DNA of 64,000 nucleotides, taken from the NCBI GenBank assembly GCA_933822405.4, contig CAKOGP040001758.1, positions 805,134-869,133 of the forward strand, read 5' to 3'. Position 1 is the first letter of the stretch. Each line of letters starts with the position of its first letter. The translations under genes and the position numbers were made by a program. Shown in pieces: positions 34,422 to 43,764 of this stretch. The stretch comes from Cylindrotheca closterium. Lineage: Eukaryota; Bacillariophyta; Bacillariophyceae; Bacillariales; Bacillariaceae. A model generated the notes under the pieces. That model was not told where the DNA came from. It saw only the letters and a list, made by a program, of their open reading frames with translations, and ran no database searches.

Positions 34422-35424
34422 ACGTTTCATTGTCTTACTACCTATGGGGGGTGGAACTAGTGTGGTGTGAAATCCTGGTCTAAAATTGGTAGCATGCATG
34501 AACGAGCATTCATTGGGAAAACTTCAATAGCTATTGATCTAATTGGTCAAATTCAGAAGGCCTTTTGATTTGGTGAGATACAACTGTTCTGGACGGCACC
34601 ACTTTGACGACCGACGAGGTTACATACCGCTGAAACCTTCTCGCACATTTTAAAAAAAGTACGTTAGTTACCTCCAAATCAACATGGCCGCTGCTTCAGT
34701 ACTTTGGCGCCAGTTTTGGTTTGTCATCGTCCCAATCTCCACTCACCCCTTCGGCGCCACCTGGCTTCGTTTTTTTGAAATGAAAAATGGGAATGGCAGA
34801 ATTGGTGTTAGTACACATGACTGACAATGTCTTCGAGTCATTTTGTGGACTTTGTTCGCTGTCGACTTTAACTTTTGTAATGCGACCTCCAGATGCTTCT
34901 GACCATTTGCTGCACGTGTACTATCAAGTTGAAGTGCTGACAGATGATACCGTATTCTTGATCAGATAGGATCAGATCAATTTTTTGGAGCTTTCTACTT
35001 TTTCGATACTCCGCATTTCCGTTCCATTCGTGATCCGGTCTTTCGATTCGTTCGACTAATCGAAGAATCGAAGAGCTCCAACTTGAAACTACTCGTACAA
35101 GTATGCATGTTGCGTCAATCCATACCATGGCTATTTTTACCACAGGAAGAGGAAGATGGGAACTTCAAATGGCAGTAATGGCAACTCCACTGCATATTGC
35201 AATAAAGTTACTGAAACGAGATTTCTTAGTGCAAACAACGGAAGAAAATGAATGACTGTATGTCCGGCAGCGGGTGTGGGTTACCCGTGTCCGAAAAGGT
35301 TGCGTGTCGGTGTCGGTGAGGAAATTGAGCCTGAAAGATGCGTCTTATCAGCAAGAGCAAGAGTGATCAAAAATCTTCTCTTTCGTTCTACCTCGCACAT
35401 TCCACATCCTCAATCGTTTGCAAC
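34422..35424. other. about 1 kb intergenic region, no gene recognised
   Basis: This holds the KsgA 3' flank and the promoter of the first DUF6824 gene. At 35043-35076 there is an inverted arrangement of TCGATTCG and its complement. An in-frame upstream ATG for the next gene lies at 35338. No RNA gene or domain-bearing frame was seen. Confidence 0.45.
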
Positions 35425-36384
35425 ATGGAAGCAATCATCGGAGACAAGCTACAAGATCTCGCCTCGGCTGCGTCCTTTCGGCAGGACGCTGGACAGAGTT
35501 CAGCAACCGAACCTTCCACTGAAGTCTTTGCTGGAACTGTGAAAGTCCGGCCTGATGACAGCTCTATACTTTTCGGTAGAGGTAAAGCGTACAACAGCCA
35601 CCCAGGCAACCTGAAGATGCGATCTGTCCTGGACAAGTACAGAGATGAATATCGACAATCGTTGAAAGGAGAGAAGTGTAAGCTCGTAAGGAAAGTTCAC
35701 GATGAATTGGTAGGGCAAGGCATGAAGTTCATGAAGCAAGCAGAGGGAGGGCATGGATGGGTAGAAGTTGACCTGACTGCCGCAGTACAGAAGGTGGGCC
35801 TCTCACTCCGAAACCCAAAGATTCTTCGGCATAAGCCAACAGCCAACAAAAGTGTCAAGGCTCCCGTGCCTGATAAGTCATCGTCTTCGGCATTTGCCAA
35901 TGTCGGAAAGGGGCAACCATCTGGGATCACTTCGAAGGAGGCTTCTGTTGCCACAGCAATGCAAAAGCAGACTGGCAATTCGCTAGGTCTCGAGGAATTA
36001 GGTGATCTTCTAAACCACAGGTCTGCACTGGCAGAAATGGAAACAGTGGCTGGTGGTTTCCAACAGCTACAGAATCTTGGTGATCTAATGCAGCCGGATA
36101 ATGCTGGGTTCGCTGAGCATGCCATAGCTCTTCTGCAGAATCATTTTGCAGAATTGGAACTGGAACGACTACGATCTACTCTGTCAGCTTGCATGGGTCC
36201 GTTGGCACATTCTAGTCAACAGTCCTTTCAATCAGCAAATCAAGTCTATACAAGTGCTGAACGCGATTTATTGGCTTCTGTGGCCAACTCCAGTTCACAA
36301 TTCAATTATTCTTTTCCCGACGAAGACCCCATGTTCTGGATACGCCTTGCTGCGGCTTCACTTTTGAACACAGGTGGTACGTAA
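35425..36384 (+). CDS. DUF6824-domain protein, copy 1
   Basis: A 319-aa product from the ATG at 35425 (an in-frame ATG at 35338 would add 29 residues). Residues about 45-130 match the DUF6824 domain, abundant in diatoms: ILFGRGKAYNSHPGN, then a basic helix with KLVRKVHDEL, then GWVEVD...AAVQKVG. The conserved His and basic residues suggest nucleic-acid binding and a transcription-related role, but the function is not established. The middle is Ser/Gln-rich. The C-terminus has two blocks shared with the next gene: ELERLRSTLSACMGPL and DPMFWIRLAAASLLN. Tandem with its paralogue, 660 bp upstream of it on the same strand. No targeting signal. Confidence 0.85.
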   Translation: MEAIIGDKLQDLASAASFRQDAGQSSATEPSTEVFAGTVKVRPDDSSILFGRGKAYNSHPGNLKMRSVLDKYRDEYRQSLKGEKCKLVRKVHDELVGQGMKFMKQAEGGHGWVEVDLTAAVQKVGLSLRNPKILRHKPTANKSVKAPVPDKSSSSAFANVGKGQPSGITSKEASVATAMQKQTGNSLGLEELGDLLNHRSALAEMETVAGGFQQLQNLGDLMQPDNAGFAEHAIALLQNHFAELELERLRSTLSACMGPLAHSSQQSFQSANQVYTSAERDLLASVANSSSQFNYSFPDEDPMFWIRLAAASLLNTGGT

Positions 36385-37043
36385 CAGGTACTACTCTAGG
36401 GACCAGCAGGTGCTACACTAGGTACCAACAACTATCGATTCGCTTAGAAAACAAAGAACGCATACCTATTATATATTAAAAAACAACTTTGATTTTTGAT
36501 CGTGTCAAAGTGAGGTAAATCCTGGATAGTAATACCGGTACCAGGTACCAGAACCTGGTACACCGCTCATGTAACTTCAAAAGTCTGAATGAAGCATCCA
36601 CACACTTATACGCCAACTCAATGGGTTTCAAATATAAAATGGTACAGCACCGGTATTCTATGCTCCGGTACTACCTACAGTATGCTGTACCTTAGTGTAC
36701 TGTACAGTAGGAATTTTCAATGATTATCTGCCATCTGTTTGGAGAATTCATTGAAATCGGGAACGATTTCGACTCAACTAGTCGCATTTGCATTTCTCCT
36801 AATTGTCATCAATAATCGCATTCTTATGATGAGAACCGATAAGAATCTGATCAGGATTCAAGACTTCGTACCACCTTTTGTCTCTTGTTACAGTACTACA
36901 GCTGGCACGAGCGTTTGACAAATGATGTAGAAGACCTCATCTGGGTTTTAAAGTTTCACTGTCGTAGCTTTCAGCTATTGTTAGACAGCATTCAGATTCA
37001 ATTCCATTCAAAGGCAACACTAGAACCAAGAACCTATTCATAC
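36385..37043. repeat. intergenic region rich in GTAC/GGTACC elements
   Basis: Between the two DUF6824 genes. Clusters: 36385-36425 (GGTACTACT...CTAGGTACC), 36533-36563 (TACCGGTACCAGGTACCAG then AACCTGGTACA) and 36641-36711 (GGTACAGCACCGG ... GTACTGTACAG). TACAGTAC recurs at 36889-36896. The region must also hold the promoter of the second paralogue. An open stretch in frame with that paralogue extends upstream to 36885 but has no ATG. Confidence 0.6.
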
Positions 37044-38042
37044 ATGGCTGCAGAATCCGTACCTGATGGCAACACTATCCTCTTTGGGAGAGGCAAGGCA
37101 TGTAACTATCACCCAGGCAATCAGCGGATGCGATCGATCATTAGCAACTACAAAACTCAATATCGAAGCGCTTCCAAAGGAGAAAAGGCGAAGCTAGTGC
37201 GCAAAGTCTACGATGAGTTGGTGGGAGGAGGCATGAAATTCATGAAGCAAACAGAGGGAGGAGATGGTTGGGAAGATGTTGACGAGAGTGCTGCAATCCA
37301 GAAGGTGGGCCACGTTCTTCGACACAAACTGAAGCCTACCAGTATTGAGAAGAAGTCTCTTGCGCAGGATGCCAGTGGTAATGCCTCTCATGGAGAACGG
37401 TTGAAATGTACATCGAATAGTTCTTCGATACGAAACTTGGCTCAGGAAGTTGCTGGACTACACAAGGTGGCTGATGTGCCACTGAGTCTGAGGACATGGT
37501 TGCCACTGACTGGTAGTGCATTACATAATGATGGTGGTTTGGGTCAATCACTTACACGCATGCCTACGAGGATACAGTGTTCTGTGGGTTCCAATCCGAG
37601 AAATGAAGATCTCTCGCAACATCTGTCGATGCTTTCTTCCATCGGAGCTCTCCAACAGCAGATTGGCCGTACATCTCTGCCTCAAGGACCAGGATTGCCA
37701 TCAACTGATGATTTGCTACAGAATAAGAACCATCGTCGTGGTCTAGTACAGCACAGGGCTGATGGATTCAATGGCCATGGCGTAGCAAATCGTTTGCAGA
37801 ATCAACTGGCACAAATGGAACTGGAACGGCAGCGATCCACTTTGTCAGCGCTCATGGGTCCGTTGACGCCATCTGGTCTGCCGCCCTTGCTTTCATCAAG
37901 AAACCAACTCAGTATTAGTGGTCAGGGCAATCTATTGGGTCTTCTGGCCGACGCCAATTCACAATTCAATCCAGTTCCCAGCGACGACCCTATGTTCTGG
38001 ATACGGCTTGCCGCGGCTTCACTCCTGAACAAAGGTAGTTAA
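37044..38042 (+). CDS. DUF6824-domain protein, copy 2
   Basis: A 332-aa paralogue of the preceding gene. The DUF6824 domain occupies about residues 5-95 (ILFGRGKACNYHPGN, KLVRKVYDELVGGGMKFMK, GWEDVD...AAIQKVG). The middle third is unrelated in sequence to copy 1, while the C-terminal blocks ELERQRSTLSALMGPL and DPMFWIRLAAASLLN are almost the same. The first in-frame ATG is at 37044; the open frame continues upstream without a start codon, so a short 5' exon cannot be excluded. The preserved termini with a divergent middle suggest two functional ends joined by a flexible linker. Probably a DNA- or chromatin-associated factor, by inference. Confidence 0.84.
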   Translation: MAAESVPDGNTILFGRGKACNYHPGNQRMRSIISNYKTQYRSASKGEKAKLVRKVYDELVGGGMKFMKQTEGGDGWEDVDESAAIQKVGHVLRHKLKPTSIEKKSLAQDASGNASHGERLKCTSNSSSIRNLAQEVAGLHKVADVPLSLRTWLPLTGSALHNDGGLGQSLTRMPTRIQCSVGSNPRNEDLSQHLSMLSSIGALQQQIGRTSLPQGPGLPSTDDLLQNKNHRRGLVQHRADGFNGHGVANRLQNQLAQMELERQRSTLSALMGPLTPSGLPPLLSSRNQLSISGQGNLLGLLADANSQFNPVPSDDPMFWIRLAAASLLNKGS

Positions 38043-38427
38043 GACTCTATCTTCGACAATACTAGATTCGACAATACTAGATTATAGCTATATTGTTCAT
38101 ACAATTAGATATACGGTGCGCTTTCCTAGGTTATAAATGTATTCTCCTTGTTGTTCAAACAATTACTAGATGTACGGTGCACTTTCCAAATTGAAACTAC
38201 TTCTCATCATCGATAATTGAGGCGTACTTGGCTCTTGTGGCTGAATAAATCTTGTGAATATTGGGCTCTACAGTACAGTATGTTGTCAGACACTGAATGC
38301 AGCATTTATGGTACCGCCGGTACATTTTTCCTGTGCATAAAATATACACTCGTGACTACAAGGTCGTGACTGCTGATACCTTTTGAATCATGACCGAACT
38401 GAAACATCTTGGCTTGTGGTGACTGCC
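38043..38427. repeat. intergenic region with short direct repeats
   Basis: A perfect 15-bp tandem repeat (TTCGACAATACTAGA) lies at 38052-38066 and 38067-38081. An imperfect direct repeat of about 35 bp pairs 38093-38126 with 38151-38187 (shared TTGTTCA, CAATTA, TACGGTGC, CTTTCC). TACAGTACAGTA lies at 38269-38280 and GGTACCGCCGGTAC at 38310-38323. This is the 3' flank of the DUF6824 gene and the promoter of the aminotransferase. Confidence 0.7.
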
Positions 38428-39950
38428 ATGGGTTTCAAAATGATAAGTCTACTGCAAATTTCTATCTGCATATATCTAATAAATATTCCGTTGATGCGTG
38501 CTTTCCCATACTATCGTAGTGTTCGTGGCCGATTCATGTTGAAAGCAACTGAGCGAAGAATGACAGCGAAACCCCCGTCACCAAGGATCTGCCTCAACCA
38601 TGCAGGAGCTTCGCCTTCCTCCAAATCTGTCGTCGATCGCGCAGTGGCACATTTAAAACTAGAGCAAACAGTTGGTGGATATGCAGCTGCTAGGGATGTG
38701 GCTGACGAACTGGAAAGTGTGTATGAAAGTGTCGCAAATTTGATACAAGCAAGATCCAAATCCGAGGTGGCCCTGGTAGAGAGTGCGACTGTTGCATGGA
38801 CGCGAGCATTTTATTCCATGATGGAGCAACAACTTAAGAAGAATAGAAACTACCAAGGCGTCATTCTGATCAGTGAAGCAGAGTATGCAGCAAATGTTGT
38901 CGCTGCGTCAGAATGGGCCCGAAATCATGGTTGGTCTGTTCTCGCAATTCCATCAACCAAGACCAAAGATGGTGCAAGCACTGGTGTAGTAGACTTAGAA
39001 GCGTTGCACTCAATGTTATCTGGTACTTATGAGTACCATATAGGCGGTGAAAATGTCCTTCTGGACCCGGAAAGGATAGCTATTGCTTGCATTACCCATG
39101 TGCCCACGAACTCAGGAATCGTCAATCCGGCTCAAGAGATTGGTCAACTCCTACACGAATACAATTTGAAGCATGGCACGGACTCTGAACCACAAATATT
39201 CTACTTGGTCGATGCATGTCAGGTACGATAGTTTTCATACTGCCACTTTGAATTCAAAACTGTGGTCTAGTCTAAATGTGCTGTATTGTGTCCAAAACCA
39301 AGTCTGTGGGACATCTTTGTGTCGATGTAAAGCAAATGCGATGCCATTCCTTGGTAGCGACGGGTAGAAAATATATCAGAGGGCCTCGGGGGACGGGTTT
39401 TCTATATATCTCGTCTTCGATACATCCCGAGTTGTGGCCGAGTCATATTGATCATTATGGTGTCCCGATTTCACAGGTGCCACTATATCAGGACGGGGAT
39501 GCTGTAGAGACCATTCTTGAATACAGACCAAGAGACGGAGCATCGAGGTTTGAGTTCTGGGAGTCCAATGTATCGAATCGGCTTGGGCTTGGAGTCGCAA
39601 TTCGTCAGTGTATAGATGCTGGGATCAAAAGCATCGAGGAATCATGCGCAAGTCTTTCTCTCGAAATGAGAAAGAAATTGCAACAAATCCCTACTGTCGT
39701 TGTTCATCATTCTTCAAGCACGTACTGCGGCATTGTCACCTTCTACTCCCCCGCAATCGATTCCGAGACGATAGTGGGAATGCTGCAGCAAAAAGGTTTC
39801 GAACTCAGCGTTGTACCCAAGACGTCTACACCAATTGATTCAGCAAAAACTAAGGTTCCCGACCTCGTGCGTGCCTCGGTTTCGTATCTTACGACTGGGG
39901 AAGAGGTGAATCAATTTATTGAATCATTGAAATCTATTCTTGATGATTAG
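38428..39950 (+). CDS. class-V aminotransferase-fold PLP enzyme (cysteine desulfurase-like)
   Basis: Exon 1 is 38428-39222 and exon 2 is 39303-39950. The 80-bp intron (GTACGA...CAAG) joins VDACQ to SVGHLCVDV, making 480 aa. Fold-type I markers: LNHAGASPSS near the N-terminus, ITHVPTNSGIVNPAQEIG, the PLP-contacting Asp in YLVDACQ, and ATGRKYIRGPRGTGFLY with the Schiff-base Lys. Members include cysteine desulfurases, selenocysteine lyases and isopenicillin-N-epimerase-like proteins. The RGPRGTG block fits the last group best, and the substrate is unknown. A hydrophobic leader ending LMRA|FPYY has Phe at +1, suggesting secretion or plastid import. The TAG stop overlaps the stop codon of the convergent RBR ligase gene. 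Start chosen at 38428; 38440 is an alternative. Confidence 0.88.
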
Positions 39951-42900
39951 TCGGTTTCCAAATCAAGATCAAGAATCCGCGTCATGTACGTGCATACTGA
40001 GAACAGGTAAAATGACAATCGTTGGAAGTGCATCGTCAGAGACTGTTTGCCCTGTTCTCTGTAGATTCGATGTACATTCATCTCTGTTAACTGATTTAGT
40101 TTCTCGGTGAGCACTTCCAATGCACCCTGATGAGACTCGAGCTCCGTCAGTTTAGTTTGGTTGCCTCTCAATCCAAAAGTTGCCATGTAGCTGTGCTTGA
40201 GAAAGATTCTCGCCTCCATGACGACCTCAAGTCCGGTTTGTAGAGTTTCAAAGTACTCTTCTTCAATTTGATTCAATGGCCTATTTTCGAGGTTCTGTTT
40301 TTGGTCTTTGGTGAACAATTGTGCATCTTCGTGAGCTTCATACCGCTTGGCGAGGAACAAACCTCTTTGTAGGTCGTCGTTGGAATCACCGCTCTCGATG
40401 TATTGGTTACACACATGATCTTCAGAGTGGAACCGTAGTTTTGTCAGACATAGCCAGCAGAATTGGGCTTCACATTGCTTGCAAGCCATGTGGTTGCAGC
40501 CACCGTTTTTTTCGATAGGAGTGTTACATCCGGGGCACGGTTTGGCATTACTTCTGATCCAAAATGTAGAGTTGCCAACAAGTCTTTGCCATTCAGTCAC
40601 GTGCCTACACGTAGCTGGAAGATGCGGCGACTCCCCGCAATGGAAACAGAATGAAGTAGAACATGTTTGGCACACTACATTCTTTCTCTTCTGGTCCGAT
40701 TCTGCTGCCCGATGCAGGACACACTTACAATCAGGGCCTGGGCAGAATCGATGCGTCGGCTTGGACTGTACAAATGCGTGTACAGTCGAGGTTTCGAATG
40801 TATTGCAATACGAAGCATCGATAACTTCAAGATCTCTGGATGTGACCCTAGCAGTGCACTCGTGCTGGGGGCATGTCAGACTAAGTAGGCCAGAAGGGCT
40901 ATTATCTCCCGCTTCATCAACGAAGAAACACCAGCAAGATTTGCAAAAAGCGTGGCAACACTTCAAGGAATAAGATTCATCTGACGGTACTTCATCGTAA
41001 CAAATCCCACACAAAGTGACATCGTCTTGAGCATAAGAAATGTTTTCGTCCATTCCCGAGGTCTTAAATGGCTCAAGAAGCGTCTTGAGGTCCGACTGAC
41101 AGCTGGCTTTCGCTTCGACAAGAGAAAAACTGTGATCAGAAAGAATGCACTGTGCAGCATGGTATGGCATCTGGTATTTTGATATTAAATCCATGACGTC
41201 TGAATGGATCGTGGATTGAATAGGCTTCATTCCTCTGTTATCATTCAAGTTTGTGTACCCAATTTCTGATGGTAGAACAAAGCCATGCAGTTGGTTCAAC
41301 ACTTCAGTGACACTCGGAGCACTCGCTCCGCTTTCGATGTAGGTTACGCACAATGACAGAAACGATGCAGCCTCGGAATCTAGGATCTGAAGGATCATCT
41401 CAACCCATTCTTTTGCATTGCGTCTTGCATTCAATGAGTCTGCACATATTGCATCAAGAAGTATCGGAAGAAGTGGGGTGGCTAATTGCTTCGAATCTTT
41501 GATAGTCTTTGCACCCAGAAGCTGTCTCCAGTCAGAAGAGAGTGCCTTGATATAGGCTGACAGAAGATGAACAAGCGCATCTGTGACTGATTGTTGAAGG
41601 ATCTCTTCTTCATGGATTGCACAGCCCAACAGTAGCGACGGTAATTGGAAGAAGTTCTCGCTCCACTCTACTGCATGACCTGATAGCAACGATATGAGCT
41701 CGTACGCTGCTTCTCGTGACGCTACTGCGTCGTCTGAAGAAAGTTGCCGACGCTTTTGCCCTTCCCGATGATCATTCAGTAGATCATTTAAGTCAGCTCG
41801 ACGACCAAAAGGGGCTGGCGCTCCAGGCACAGGACGAGTACGTTTCCTCAACTTCTCAACATTGGATTGGCCAGCTTCCAATACCAATGAAAGCACTCCA
41901 AAACACATCTTCAGGGACTTTTGAATAAGATCACTGGCCCATGCGTCTGGGTTTTTCTCGCTGATAAGATCTGCCGCAACAAGTTTCTGGTATATTGATT
42001 TTACCAAGCGAATAGAATAGATCCATTTTTGCTTCATTTGAATAGGCGAGAGGCTGGTACCTTGACCTTCCTCGTTTGTACTTGTCCACGCTAAACACAT
42101 GTCAATCGTCAACGTGATACTCTCTCTTCGATCCGAAGATACATCTTCTTCCTGTAACTCGTTTTCAGTCAGGAATTGCATTACACCCTCTCCGACGTGC
42201 ATGGGTAGTGGTGGTCGTTGCATCAATGCGCTGTCTGGAGTGTGCCCCAGAATACGTTCCCAAGATGCACTTGAGGAGTCGCCAATATCCTTCTGCAACT
42301 GAAGAGCATTCTCATCTCCCACAAGTAAAACTAGTAGCGACAGCATCGTATCCAATGAATATTTGCCCCCTAACTTTCCAAGAAAATCCAAAGCAACCCG
42401 CCCGTGCATGGTTTCCTTTGATGCGGCAAGTACATTCAAGACGACCGCGCATTCTCTGTTGGTCGCCTCAAACAAACCCTCATTCAGCGGCCAGCTTGCG
42501 CAGCGAAGAGCTATCAACTTTACATGGCAAAGATATGACACAGCCACATTGCTCCATATTGGTCGTTTTGCCTCCTGGTACCAGGTCTTACTGCTACGAG
42601 AACGAGTTGGCTTGTGTCGATGCTCCATTCTCATGCAACTAATTTGCGACATATATAGCCTTATTTGCATCGGTGTGGATAATGGGAGCAGCAATAGATC
42701 CAGCAATAAATGGAACAATCCATTCCCATTTGTACTAGCGGCAGTAATCGCATCTTTGTGGTCCCGTGAAACATCACACTGGGATATGTGCCTTTCATAG
42801 CGGATGTACCAATCGTGATCTTCCATATGCCAAGAGACGAGCGGCCTGACAGTTGCTGAAAGAACAAGACAATCCAGTAGCATCCAACTTGCAGTAAAAT

Positions 42901-43399
42901 ACCTGTTCGGATACACAGGAGACAAACGATCTGTCGCTTCAGTATGCATAGCGTCAACCGTATATATCAGATGTGCCATTGTTTGAGATGGAATAGATTC
43001 TGAAGGATTCTTCCTCTGCATACCGACCGACAGAATTGAAAGCGCCCAAGTACCCGCCAATGGACTCTTCGTGTGGACAAAATTAAGAATAGATTTAATC
43101 ACATCTTTCACTTCCACCTCAGAATCCTTTTTCATACGTTGAGTTGCCTCTGTCAAAATTTCACTAGTTTTTTCCATCGCCTGAGTTTTCAATTTCAATA
43201 TCTCTGAATCTCGATGACTAGGAGTTTGAATGGAGTATTCCTCGAGCCGCCCAAGAAGTCGTGGAAGAAGTGCAGATAATATCGAAGGAAGCTTTGTTGC
43301 GTCCGAGACCTTCTTCAGACGATCTTGCACACGAACAAGGGATGCAATGTCAGTCTTCAGCTTTTCAGCATCTTCTTCGCTGGCATGTGAAATCGACAT
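39947..43399 (-). CDS. Ariadne-type RBR E3 ubiquitin ligase with long N-terminal extension
   Basis: A single 1150-aa frame. The C-terminal 400 residues are a complete RBR ligase. A UBA-like helical segment lies near 745-785. RING1 starts at CGICYDEV (about 795), with IBR at about 880-930. RING2 runs from CPGCNTPIEKNGGCNHM to FCWLC, and the catalytic Cys (GGC in GGCNHM) is near residue 968. An Ariadne-like helical tail follows (EARIFLKHSYMATFGL), which in ARIH proteins autoinhibits RING2. The first 700 residues are alpha-helical with HEAT-like character and include RVQDRLKKVSDATKLPSIL, which resembles the N-terminus of the proteasome adaptor Ecm29. That similarity is tentative. Known Ariadne proteins are about 500 aa, so this is a large fusion. 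Convergent with the aminotransferase gene, with overlapping stops. Confidence 0.9.
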   Translation of the reverse strand: MSISHASEEDAEKLKTDIASLVRVQDRLKKVSDATKLPSILSALLPRLLGRLEEYSIQTPSHRDSEILKLKTQAMEKTSEILTEATQRMKKDSEVEVKDVIKSILNFVHTKSPLAGTWALSILSVGMQRKNPSESIPSQTMAHLIYTVDAMHTEATDRLSPVYPNRYFTASWMLLDCLVLSATVRPLVSWHMEDHDWYIRYERHISQCDVSRDHKDAITAASTNGNGLFHLLLDLLLLPLSTPMQIRLYMSQISCMRMEHRHKPTRSRSSKTWYQEAKRPIWSNVAVSYLCHVKLIALRCASWPLNEGLFEATNRECAVVLNVLAASKETMHGRVALDFLGKLGGKYSLDTMLSLLVLLVGDENALQLQKDIGDSSSASWERILGHTPDSALMQRPPLPMHVGEGVMQFLTENELQEEDVSSDRRESITLTIDMCLAWTSTNEEGQGTSLSPIQMKQKWIYSIRLVKSIYQKLVAADLISEKNPDAWASDLIQKSLKMCFGVLSLVLEAGQSNVEKLRKRTRPVPGAPAPFGRRADLNDLLNDHREGQKRRQLSSDDAVASREAAYELISLLSGHAVEWSENFFQLPSLLLGCAIHEEEILQQSVTDALVHLLSAYIKALSSDWRQLLGAKTIKDSKQLATPLLPILLDAICADSLNARRNAKEWVEMILQILDSEAASFLSLCVTYIESGASAPSVTEVLNQLHGFVLPSEIGYTNLNDNRGMKPIQSTIHSDVMDLISKYQMPYHAAQCILSDHSFSLVEAKASCQSDLKTLLEPFKTSGMDENISYAQDDVTLCGICYDEVPSDESYSLKCCHAFCKSCWCFFVDEAGDNSPSGLLSLTCPQHECTARVTSRDLEVIDASYCNTFETSTVHAFVQSKPTHRFCPGPDCKCVLHRAAESDQKRKNVVCQTCSTSFCFHCGESPHLPATCRHVTEWQRLVGNSTFWIRSNAKPCPGCNTPIEKNGGCNHMACKQCEAQFCWLCLTKLRFHSEDHVCNQYIESGDSNDDLQRGLFLAKRYEAHEDAQLFTKDQKQNLENRPLNQIEEEYFETLQTGLEVVMEARIFLKHSYMATFGLRGNQTKLTELESHQGALEVLTEKLNQLTEMNVHRIYREQGKQSLTMHFQRLSFYLFSVCTYMTRILDLDLETD

Positions 43400-43764
43400 C
43401 GCGAGCTAAACTTCATTGAATGAATGAATCCTTTGACGTGTGGTGTCAGGAAATGAAGAAGACTCAAGACGCTAGACTAACTAGTAGATAGCTCTAGAGA
43501 CGTACCGTAGACTAGACAGAACTTAATCAGTTAATCGATCCACTCGACCACTGACTCCCAGATCCATCAATTCGGAGTTGTCGAACTAACCGTTAATTGT
43601 AGGTACGGTAGTTGGATTTATTTAACAAAAGCGCTGACACGCTCGGCAGTTCATTCAAACCGCTGGCAAAAACCGTTTTTTTTTTCTCACATTTTTTGAA
43701 ACAACTTTCGAAATCTCAATTTGTTTCTTCCTCCGTGGGCATCCAACCCAAACGAGAAAATACG
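43400..43764. promoter_or_regulatory. divergent intergenic region, RBR ligase / secreted repeat protein
   Basis: 365 bp holding two divergent promoters. GAAT units at 43413-43424 sit directly upstream of the RBR ATG, and a T run is at 43677-43685. An open frame extends the plus-strand gene upstream to 43612 but without ATG. Confidence 0.45.
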
